64,000 bases of DNA from positions 186,001 to 250,000 of the forward strand of contig JBNKOE010000024.1 in the NCBI GenBank assembly GCA_050294475.1, read 5' to 3'. This DNA comes from Thalassobellus sp050294475. GTDB lineage: Bacteria; Bacteroidota; Bacteroidia; Flavobacteriales; Flavobacteriaceae. Under the pieces are notes generated by a model. The model ran no database searches and had not been told where the DNA came from. It was given only the letters and a program-made list of their open reading frames with translations. Of the stretch, positions 15,020 through 21,714 are shown one piece after another. Each line of letters opens with the position of its first letter. Within the stretch, counting starts at the first letter, position 1. A program made the position numbers and the translations under genes.

Positions 15020-16567
15020 TTACGCTTGATGTGGAACTTTGAGTAAATCGTTAACCGTTTTTACTGGATTAAAGGTTTCTAAAGGCACTTCAACAAATAT
15101 AGAATTCCAATAAGCCATACTACCATTCCATAACCCAGGAAGTTCTAATGCTTTTATAGCAATACCATTTTGTGTTTTCATGGTTATAAATGCAGCTTCA
15201 GGATCTACAAAATCTAAAAGATTAAACTTTTCACCTTTATAATTTTTAATACCACAAACTAAATCTGTTGGATTAAAATGTGTTGCATTCTTAACGATAT
15301 CGGCTTGTGAGCTATTTTCAATATCTATTTGAGCAAACTCAACTATTTGCAATGATATATTACCGTTTTCATCTTTTACCCAAAACGGACCTCCACCAGG
15401 CTCGCCTTCATTTTTAACCATACCACAAACACGAATAGGTCGGTTTAATTTATCTTTTAAATAATTTCTTTTTACTTCGGCAGAGAAGTCATCAAACTCC
15501 GTATCAATCGAAATATTTAATTTGTTAGATAAAAACATGGCTATTTTAATCATGTCGTTTTCAGAAATCATATCATCATCTAACTGATTTAAAAACTTGA
15601 AAGTTTCTTCTTGAACTTCTATAAGAACACCTGCAAGTAATTTTTTATACTCAGAAACTTTAATATTTGTATTAGCAACAACAATATTATCAATGTTCTT
15701 TATAAAAACAAGATCATTATTTAGTTCATTTAAATTTTCTAAAAGTGCACCATGACCTGCTGGTCTAAATAAAATAGAACCATCATCATTTCTAAAAAGC
15801 GTACCATCATTGGTTAAAGCCACCGTTTCGGTAGCTTGATTTTGATATGAATATGATACGTTGAAAACCGTATTAGTTTTTTGTTCTAAATCAGCTTTAA
15901 TTTTATTTAATTCTGAATTAAAATAATCATGATGATTTTCGGAAACTGTAAAATGTAAATTCGCAATATTATTAGAAGAAGCGTATAATGTAGACTCAAA
16001 TAAATGTTCGTAAAAAGCTGTTACTACTTGTTTTTCATATTTATGAAAAGGTAACAAGCCTTTTGGTAAAAAACTATAATTTAAACCATTTTTATTTAGC
16101 ATGTTTTTTACAAATTCTAAATACTTTTCTCCTTCTTTTAAGCTTTCATAATTAGGTTTAGATGCTTTTACTTTAACTATTACTTCATCATAAAAAGGAA
16201 ATTTTTCTAAATTAGAAATAAAGGTTTTTATTAATGCATCATTTTGTCTTTTAGCATAATCTTCAATACTTTCATTTGAAGCATCAAAATTTTTCAAAAA
16301 CTGAAATAAAAATTTAAACATACGTGTTGCTGCTCCAGAAGCAGGCACAAACTTTACAATAGATAATGCATTTTTTTTCGCATTATATAATTCAATAAAA
16401 TCTTGAGTTTTATTCTCATTAAAACATTCAATTCCTTTTCCTATAGTAGCTGCTTCAACTAAGTTTGAATAGGACATGCCATTTTTAATGCGACTTATTT
16501 GGTCACTAACTTGTGCTTGTGTTATCTTTTTATTTTGTATTTGTTGAATATCTTTTTCAGTAAACAT
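15020..16567 (-). CDS. DUF4301 family protein
   Basis: This large cytoplasmic protein (515 residues) belongs to DUF4301, a Bacteroidota family of unknown function. Its N-terminal half carries FVPASGAATRMFKFLFQF and LPKGLLPFHKY, and the middle has LFRPAGHGALLENLNEL. Such blocks resemble nucleotidyltransferase-like sugar-nucleotide enzymes: SGAATRMF is similar to the glycine-rich NTP loop, and GHGALLE to a later conserved loop. This resemblance is my reading and is weak. The start codon lies inside the end of a relic kinase frame, and arfB follows after three bases. Confidence 0.85.
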   Translation of the reverse strand: MFTEKDIQQIQNKKITQAQVSDQISRIKNGMSYSNLVEAATIGKGIECFNENKTQDFIELYNAKKNALSIVKFVPASGAATRMFKFLFQFLKNFDASNESIEDYAKRQNDALIKTFISNLEKFPFYDEVIVKVKASKPNYESLKEGEKYLEFVKNMLNKNGLNYSFLPKGLLPFHKYEKQVVTAFYEHLFESTLYASSNNIANLHFTVSENHHDYFNSELNKIKADLEQKTNTVFNVSYSYQNQATETVALTNDGTLFRNDDGSILFRPAGHGALLENLNELNNDLVFIKNIDNIVVANTNIKVSEYKKLLAGVLIEVQEETFKFLNQLDDDMISENDMIKIAMFLSNKLNISIDTEFDDFSAEVKRNYLKDKLNRPIRVCGMVKNEGEPGGGPFWVKDENGNISLQIVEFAQIDIENSSQADIVKNATHFNPTDLVCGIKNYKGEKFNLLDFVDPEAAFITMKTQNGIAIKALELPGLWNGSMAYWNSIFVEVPLETFNPVKTVNDLLKVPHQA

Positions 16568-16700
16568 TAATTATTTTTTTAAGTACATCAATATATTTGA
16601 TTGCTAATTTCTTAGATAGAATTGTTTTTCCTGTAAACTCTGATTCAAACAAAACTACTTTTACACAGTTTGAAGGTTTCTGCTGATACTTTTTTTCCAT
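16557..16700 (-). pseudogene. Relic of a NadR-like ATP-binding kinase
   Basis: A 47-codon frame (ATG at 16700-16698, TGA at 16559-16557) reads MEKKYQQKPSNCVKVVLFES then EFTGKTILSKKLA. Intact flavobacterial kinases at this spot begin with very similar residues and the P-loop GPESTGKTTLS. Here the P-loop is damaged (ESEFTGKTILS, first glycine lost) and the remaining roughly 130-150 residues are gone, with the frame running straight into the DUF4301 start codon. It overlaps the end of pnuC by 40 bases, as intact copies commonly do. I read this as an internal deletion that removed the nicotinamide-riboside kinase partner of PnuC. The short peptide might still be translated. Confidence 0.72.
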
Positions 16701-17293
16701 GTTAAATAACCAAATATAGCTATTACTGTAAATATTAAATATTGCAAACTTGTAAATGTAAATCCTTTATGAAAATACAATGGAATTGAAATTAAATCCC
16801 CTATAATCCAAAATATCCAATTCTCTAATTTTCTCCTTGCCATGAGCCACATACCAACAAAAAATATTGCAGTAGTAAGCGTATCAACATAAGCAACCCA
16901 ACTTGTCCATTTATCAAATACATTGTAAACTAAATAAACAAATAATAACGTTGCTAAAAATATAGCTGTAGCTATCTTTTTCTCGTTTAAAGTCGTTTTT
17001 GATATGGGAGTTACATGTGTTTCATCTACTTTTCGAGTCCAAATATACCACCCATAAATACTCATAATAAAATAATAAGCATTAATCATCATATCACCTA
17101 ACAACTCCCATTTAAACAATAAATAAACAAAAATAACAGTACTAACTATTCCTGTTGGAAAAACCAAAATATTATTTTGTTTTGAATACCATACAGATAG
17201 AAACCCAAAGATTACTGCTATTATTTCAAGCATAATATCTAATGTTTCATAGGTAGTGTATTGCCCAAAGAGGAAGTTAAAAACGTAATCCAT
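16661..17293 (-). CDS. pnuC: Nicotinamide riboside transporter PnuC
   Basis: PnuC imports nicotinamide riboside for NAD synthesis by facilitated diffusion, with trapping by phosphorylation. The 210 residues form about seven membrane helices. Family motifs are WYSKQNNILVFPTGIVSTVI near the N-terminus, YYFIMSIYGWYIW in the middle, and ENWIFWIIGDLISIPLYF near the C-terminus, the latter with the conserved W-x2-W-like pattern that lines the substrate site. It is a paralog of the putative PnuT at 10771-11352. The kinase that normally follows is only a relic here. It sits ten bases after the GGGP synthase start-side neighbour on the same strand. Confidence 0.9.
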   Translation of the reverse strand: MDYVFNFLFGQYTTYETLDIMLEIIAVIFGFLSVWYSKQNNILVFPTGIVSTVIFVYLLFKWELLGDMMINAYYFIMSIYGWYIWTRKVDETHVTPISKTTLNEKKIATAIFLATLLFVYLVYNVFDKWTSWVAYVDTLTTAIFFVGMWLMARRKLENWIFWIIGDLISIPLYFHKGFTFTSLQYLIFTVIAIFGYLTWKKSISRNLQTV

Positions 17294-17303
17294 ATAATTT
17301 TAT

Positions 17304-18035
17304 CTAAATTCTATTTTTCAAAGCATCAAAAAACGATTCATCATCTTCAAAAGCAGTACCAATAACAACCATATCGGCTCCCGATTTATAGGCGTTTTCT
17401 AATTGTTTGATATTTCTAATTCCTCCACCAACTATAAGCGGAATATTTAGATTTTTTTTTACAAGAGCAATAATGTTTGCGGCTACAGGCTTTGTGGCTC
17501 CACTACCCGCTTCTAAATAAATAAGTTTCATTCCTAATAACTCACCAGCTTTTGCAGTATCAACAATATCTTGAATACGGTCTCTACACATTGGTTTCGT
17601 TTCTGTAACGCGTTCTACAGCAGTTTCTTTTCCACTTTCAATTAAAATATAACCCGTTGGAATAACTTCTAAAGTTGTTGCTTTCAATCTAGAAACAGAA
17701 CGCACATGCTTTCCAATTAAATACTCAGGATTGCGTCCTGAAATTAAACTTAAAAACAAAATAGCATCGGCTTCATTAGTAATTTGTGAAACATCACCAG
17801 GAAATAAAACAATTGGTAAATTGGTGTACTTTTTAATTTCTGCAACCAAAATTTCAGTAACTAGATTAGCTACAGTACTGCCTCCAACAAAAATATGTGT
17901 TGCTATAGATTCATTTACTTTTTTAATAAAACTACCCACATTTTCAATTGAAAACTTATCAGGGTCTATTAAAACGGCTAATAATTTTTCGCCATTTAAA
18001 ATCGAATCGTTTATGTTTTTATAAACATTATTCAT
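17304..18035 (-). CDS. Geranylgeranylglyceryl phosphate synthase-like (PcrB/GGGPS family)
   Basis: Enzymes of this family join a polyprenyl diphosphate to glycerol-1-phosphate, the first step of archaeal ether lipid synthesis, and related enzymes occur in Bacteroidota. The 243-residue TIM barrel shows AVLIDPDKFS, FVGGSTVANL, PIVLFPGDVSQIT, YLEAGSGATKPV, PLIVGGGIRN and MVVIGTAFED, which match the phosphate- and prenyl-binding loops. The frame is open to 18071, but the ATG at 18035 gives MNNVYKNINDSI and leaves only an eight-base overlap with the preceding phosphopantetheinyl transferase gene, so it is preferred. The product in these bacteria is not well known. Confidence 0.9.
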   Translation of the reverse strand: MNNVYKNINDSILNGEKLLAVLIDPDKFSIENVGSFIKKVNESIATHIFVGGSTVANLVTEILVAEIKKYTNLPIVLFPGDVSQITNEADAILFLSLISGRNPEYLIGKHVRSVSRLKATTLEVIPTGYILIESGKETAVERVTETKPMCRDRIQDIVDTAKAGELLGMKLIYLEAGSGATKPVAANIIALVKKNLNIPLIVGGGIRNIKQLENAYKSGADMVVIGTAFEDDESFFDALKNRI

Positions 18036-18663
18036 TCGGCGCCATAGCAAATGCACAGGTAAAACCTTCAAACTCTAAAAACTGAATATCATAACGCTGT
18101 TTTTGCGTTTCATAATCAATCCAAGCATTTGTTTGTTCATCAATCAATTCAAACGGAATAACCAAACAATGCTTTTTAAAGCTTAAACCAGGTGTCGCAA
18201 ACAACTTATATAACGACTCTTTTACACACCAAATGGCTGTCAACTTTTTTATATAATCAGTAGCTGTTTCATTTAAATAATCAAACTCATAATCAACAAA
18301 TTTATGAGCTATAATGTTTATTTTATCGCGTTGTTTTTCTACATCAATACCAACAATTAAATCGCTTACAATAACTGCCGAAAAATTAAACGAATGCGTT
18401 ATAGAAATTTGTTTTCCATCTTTTAAATGTGGTTTGCCATGTTTATCATAAAACAAATCGGCATCCTTATACCCAAATTCAGCTAACAAATGGCGTACAC
18501 TTAAAAACCCACGCTGATGCAATTCACTTTTCATACCCAATACACGTTCTAAACTTTCAGGTTTTAAAGAAATAGGTTGCATTAAATCATCAAAAGATTC
18601 ATCTATCTTCCAGATTTTAACAACTGTTTGTGAATTTGGTGTAATGGTTTTATAAAGTGGCAT
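18028..18663 (-). CDS. 4'-phosphopantetheinyl transferase superfamily protein
   Basis: This enzyme type attaches phosphopantetheine from CoA to carrier proteins. The 211 residues contain GFLSVRHLLAEFGY, SITHSFNFSAVIV, the magnesium-binding VGIDVEKQRDKI, and the signature IWCVKESLYKLFATPGLSFK, which hold the Sfp/AcpS-type catalytic residues (D in GIDVE, E and K in CVKESLYK). The length fits the Sfp type more than the small AcpS. It is the first gene of a minus-strand operon with the GGGP synthase and pnuC. Confidence 0.88.
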   Translation of the reverse strand: MPLYKTITPNSQTVVKIWKIDESFDDLMQPISLKPESLERVLGMKSELHQRGFLSVRHLLAEFGYKDADLFYDKHGKPHLKDGKQISITHSFNFSAVIVSDLIVGIDVEKQRDKINIIAHKFVDYEFDYLNETATDYIKKLTAIWCVKESLYKLFATPGLSFKKHCLVIPFELIDEQTNAWIDYETQKQRYDIQFLEFEGFTCAFAMAPNE

Positions 18664-18686
18664 TTAATATTCTAAATGTTATTAGT

Positions 18687-18694
18687 TATCTTTG
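18687..18694 (+). promoter_or_regulatory. -7 box of the ahcY promoter
   Basis: TATCTTTG matches TAnnTTTG, about 100 bases before the ahcY ATG. No TTG is present at the ideal -33 spacing, so the call rests on the -7 box alone. Confidence 0.4.
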
Positions 18695-18797
18695 CACCGC
18701 CAATGGCATTTAAACATTTTTATTAAGCGAATTTAACTATTTTAAATACGATTGCAAAGATGTTTCCCTTTTATAAAATTGAAAAAGAAAAATTAAT

Positions 18798-20114
18798 ATG
18801 ACTACAAAAACAATTCCTTACGTTGCTAATAAAGTAAAAGACCTTTCGCTTGCAGATTGGGGAAGAAAAGAAATAGAATTAGCCGAAGCTGAAATGCCAG
18901 GGTTAATGAGTCTTCGTGAAGAATATGGTGCATCTCAACCTTTAAAAGGCGCGAGGATTGCAGGATGTTTACACATGACCATTCAAACAGCAGTTTTAAT
19001 TGAAACTTTGCAAGCTTTAGGAGCTGAAGTTACTTGGAGTTCTTGTAACATTTTCTCTACTCAAGATCAAGCTGCAGCGGCTATTGCAGCGGCTGGAACA
19101 GCGGTTTATGCTTGGAAAGACATGACCGAAGAAGAATTTGATTGGTGTATTGAACAAACCTTATTTTTTGGTGAAGACAGAAAGCCACTTAACATGATTC
19201 TTGATGATGGTGGCGATTTAACTAATATGGTTTTAGACAGATACCCAGAACTAACTTCTGGAATTAATGGTTTATCTGAAGAAACAACAACAGGTGTTCA
19301 CAGACTTTACGAGCGAGTAAAAAATGGCACATTACCAATCCCTGCTATTAACGTAAACGACTCGGTTACAAAATCTAAATTCGATAACAAATATGGTTGT
19401 AAAGAAAGTGCTGTAGATGCTATTCGTCGTGCTACAGATATTATGTTAGCAGGAAAACGTGTTACTGTTTGTGGATATGGCGATGTTGGTAAAGGAACAG
19501 CGGCTTCTTTTAAAGGTGCTGGAAGTATTGTTACCGTTACAGAAATTGATCCAATTTGTGCACTTCAAGCTGCTATGGACGGTTTTGAAGTTAAAAAACT
19601 AGAAACTGTTATTAGTAATACCGATATTGTAATTACAACAACAGGAAATAAAGATATTGTTCAAAGTCATCATTTTGAAGCATTAAAAGACAAAGCAATT
19701 GTTTGTAACATTGGGCATTTTGATAACGAAATAGATATGGCTTGGTTAAATAAAAACTACGGACATACTAAAAACACCATCAAACCTCAAGTAGATAAAT
19801 ATACTATTAACGGCAAAGATATTATCATTCTTGCCGAAGGTCGTTTGGTAAACTTAGGTTGTGCAACAGGTCACCCAAGTTTTGTAATGAGTAACTCGTT
19901 TACAAATCAAACATTAGCACAAATAGAACTTTGGACTAACGCCGATGCTTACGAAAACAAAGTATACATGTTACCAAAAGCATTAGACGAAAAAGTAGCC
20001 AAATTACACTTAGCTAAAATTGGTGTAGAGCTTACCGAGCTTCGCGACGACCAGGCAAGTTATATTGGTGTAACCGTTAATGGGCCTTATAAGCCAGAGC
20101 ATTACAGATACTAA
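18798..20114 (+). CDS. ahcY: Adenosylhomocysteinase
   Basis: AhcY splits S-adenosylhomocysteine into adenosine and homocysteine, relieving product inhibition of methyltransferases. The 438-residue protein contains GCLHMTIQTAVLIETL, EETTTGVHRLY, the NAD-binding loop VCGYGDVGKGTAASFKGAG, and LAEGRLVNLGCATGHPSFVMS. It ends in GPYKPEHYRY, the conserved C-terminus that closes the NAD site of the neighbouring subunit. Length is normal. A terminator follows directly. Confidence 0.98.
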   Translation: MTTKTIPYVANKVKDLSLADWGRKEIELAEAEMPGLMSLREEYGASQPLKGARIAGCLHMTIQTAVLIETLQALGAEVTWSSCNIFSTQDQAAAAIAAAGTAVYAWKDMTEEEFDWCIEQTLFFGEDRKPLNMILDDGGDLTNMVLDRYPELTSGINGLSEETTTGVHRLYERVKNGTLPIPAINVNDSVTKSKFDNKYGCKESAVDAIRRATDIMLAGKRVTVCGYGDVGKGTAASFKGAGSIVTVTEIDPICALQAAMDGFEVKKLETVISNTDIVITTTGNKDIVQSHHFEALKDKAIVCNIGHFDNEIDMAWLNKNYGHTKNTIKPQVDKYTINGKDIIILAEGRLVNLGCATGHPSFVMSNSFTNQTLAQIELWTNADAYENKVYMLPKALDEKVAKLHLAKIGVELTELRDDQASYIGVTVNGPYKPEHYRY

Positions 20115-20145
20115 ATTCCTCTGAAAAAAGGAATCTCATAATATA

Positions 20146-20182
20146 TAAAATCCCAAGCAATCATGTTTGGGATTTTTTTTTT
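20146..20182 (+). terminator. Intrinsic terminator of ahcY
   Basis: AATCCCAA (20149-20156) and TTGGGATT (20167-20174) form a stem closed by a GCAATCATG-type loop, followed by a run of eight or more T. It is about 30 bases beyond the ahcY stop. Confidence 0.85.
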
Positions 20183-20266
20183 GGGCGTTACCACAAGGGT
20201 CGGGCTTTCACTACTCGCTCCCTTCTATCGTCGGGGAGCTCAAACATACCGTTCAATCCCTAACGC
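20183..20266. repeat. Structured intergenic repeat with GCGTTA/TAACGC ends
   Basis: The element is bounded by GCGTTA (20185-20190) and its complement TAACGC (20261-20266). Inside lie AGGGTCGGGCTTTC and, near the other end, TCAATCCCT, whose AGGG and CCCT can extend the outer stem region. A central hairpin pairs GCTCCC (20217-20222) with GGGAGC (20234-20239). The GC content is clearly above the surrounding DNA. From memory, elements starting GGGCGTTACC and ending TCAATCCCTAACGC recur between genes in many Flavobacteriaceae. No function is known to me. An apparent frame across it (20167-20370) is not a gene. Confidence 0.7.
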
Positions 20267-20280
20267 AAAAAACACAGCTT

Positions 20281-20556
20281 TTATTCATCAACCAAATCCT
20301 CTTCAAAATACCACCACAAGCTAGAATCAATAGAGGCTTTCATTTTATTAATATCGGCATCATCTTTTAAAAAAATGGTAAGATTTTCACCTGCTCTATT
20401 CTGCCCCATACTTTCTCTTATTTCAATTAGTTCTATTTCATTAAAATGCTCTAAATGATTTTTAACTCTTGTATCTAAAGACTCATCACTCAAGAAAATC
20501 TTGATAGTTTGCTGCTTTGGGGAATTTCTAATCTCAGATCTAAAAGGAAGTTGCAT
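20281..20556 (-). CDS. Small hypothetical protein
   Basis: This 91-residue protein has no family I recognise. It starts MQLPFRSEIRNSPKQ, has a predicted strand-helix-strand pattern (TIKIFLSDESLD, then a helix with RVKNHLEHFNEIELIEI, then ENLTIFLKDDADI), and ends in an acidic tail EEDLVDE. No signal peptide or membrane helix is seen, so it is likely cytoplasmic. The frame opens at 20580, but the ATG at 20556 gives a better N-terminus. It lies alone between the structured repeat and the phytase terminator. Confidence 0.55.
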   Translation of the reverse strand: MQLPFRSEIRNSPKQQTIKIFLSDESLDTRVKNHLEHFNEIELIEIRESMGQNRAGENLTIFLKDDADINKMKASIDSSLWWYFEEDLVDE

Positions 20557-20633
20557 AAAAAATAGTTTTAAGTGAAACAAGATTTATTTGCAAACGCAAT
20601 AAACTAAGTTAGTGATTTTTTTAATTAAAGTCA

Positions 20634-20667
20634 ATAAAAAAAGCCTTCACTAAAATAGTAAAGGCTC
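20634..20667 (-). terminator. Intrinsic terminator of the phytase operon
   Basis: On the minus strand AGCCTTTACTA pairs with TAGTGAAGGCT (one mismatch) and is followed by TTTTTTTATTG. It lies about 23 bases beyond the phytase stop codon. Confidence 0.85.
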
Positions 20668-20689
20668 TTAAACTTTGTAAAGATTCCTG

Positions 20690-21706
20690 TTATTCTAATA
20701 ATTTAAGCTTTGCTAAATCATGAAAATAAAAATTTCTATCATTATTCATAGACACAAATAAACCATTCGGAAATGTATCTCCAAGTGCTTTTGTAGTAAC
20801 ATCGCAACCATCGGTTTCTATAGTTCCTAAATTAATCTCTTTTATAAAAGCGTTTGTTTTTAAATCGAAAACATTAAATGTATTTGATTGCTGATTAGAC
20901 ACAATTAAAAACCCTTTGTCTTCATATTTAGCAATGGCAATACCTTCAATATCTTTGGTAAAATTCTCGCCACCAAAACAATAAATTTCTTTATCGCCCA
21001 TAGATGGTTCGGCATAATATTTACGAATACAATGCATTTCATCAGAATAATAAACAATGCCTGTTTCATTATCTACAGCAATGGCTTCAATTTCTTTTTT
21101 ACCACTAAAAGCACCAAAACTTCTAACAAAATTTGCATGCACACCTAACGTATCTGAAACCAATTCATATTGATATAAATAACCTTCTAATGGGCCAGCT
21201 TTTCTTCCAACAATAGCATAAAGCTTTTCTGTTTTTGAAGATTTGTAAAGCGCAATTCCCATTGGTAAATTAAACTCAGGCTCTATAGCATCAGTAAACA
21301 CTTTAAAGCCGCCATTATCTAATGGTTTCATATCTGGAACTGAAAACAAACGTATTTGTTGACGTTCTCTTTCGGTAAATGCAATGACATCTACTTTGGT
21401 AGAATCGTTGAGCTTAAAACCATATTCTAAATCGACATTGTTTGGTCTTTTTATATTTGTAATGCTTTTATCTTTAAGAATTTTTCCTTTCAAATTAAAA
21501 GCATAAACACCTCCATCTGTATCTTTATCAGTTCCGAAAACAATACTTTTTGATGCATCTTTTGGGTTTACCCAAATAGCAGGATCATCAGTATCATGAG
21601 GTGTTTGATCTGTTATAACTGTTGCTACTATTTCTGGTAATTTAGCCATACAACCCAGAAGTAAAACGGTAATAGCAAAAACTATATTTAATTTTAATTT
21701 ACACAT
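20690..21706 (-). CDS. Beta-propeller phytase, lipoprotein
   Basis: Beta-propeller phytases release phosphate from phytate using calcium ions. The 338-residue protein has a lipoprotein signal (lipobox LLLGC, lipidated Cys at about 19), then the family motifs HDTDDPAIWVNPKD, FGTDKDTDGGVYAFNLKGK, RPNNVDLEYGF and EIEAIAVDNETGIVYYSDE, the last carrying acidic calcium ligands. The TonB-dependent receptor gene ends eight bases before its start, so the pair forms an operon for surface capture and cleavage of phytate-like inositol phosphates. Most likely it is anchored to the outer membrane. Confidence 0.92.
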   Translation of the reverse strand: MCKLKLNIVFAITVLLLGCMAKLPEIVATVITDQTPHDTDDPAIWVNPKDASKSIVFGTDKDTDGGVYAFNLKGKILKDKSITNIKRPNNVDLEYGFKLNDSTKVDVIAFTERERQQIRLFSVPDMKPLDNGGFKVFTDAIEPEFNLPMGIALYKSSKTEKLYAIVGRKAGPLEGYLYQYELVSDTLGVHANFVRSFGAFSGKKEIEAIAVDNETGIVYYSDEMHCIRKYYAEPSMGDKEIYCFGGENFTKDIEGIAIAKYEDKGFLIVSNQQSNTFNVFDLKTNAFIKEINLGTIETDGCDVTTKALGDTFPNGLFVSMNNDRNFYFHDLAKLKLLE

Positions 21707-21714
21707 TTAAATTT

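Noticed and set aside
20167..20370. A 67-codon plus-strand frame after ahcY
   Set aside because: It starts inside the ahcY terminator stem, crosses the structured repeat and ends inside the small minus-strand gene. The amino acid sequence is not protein-like.
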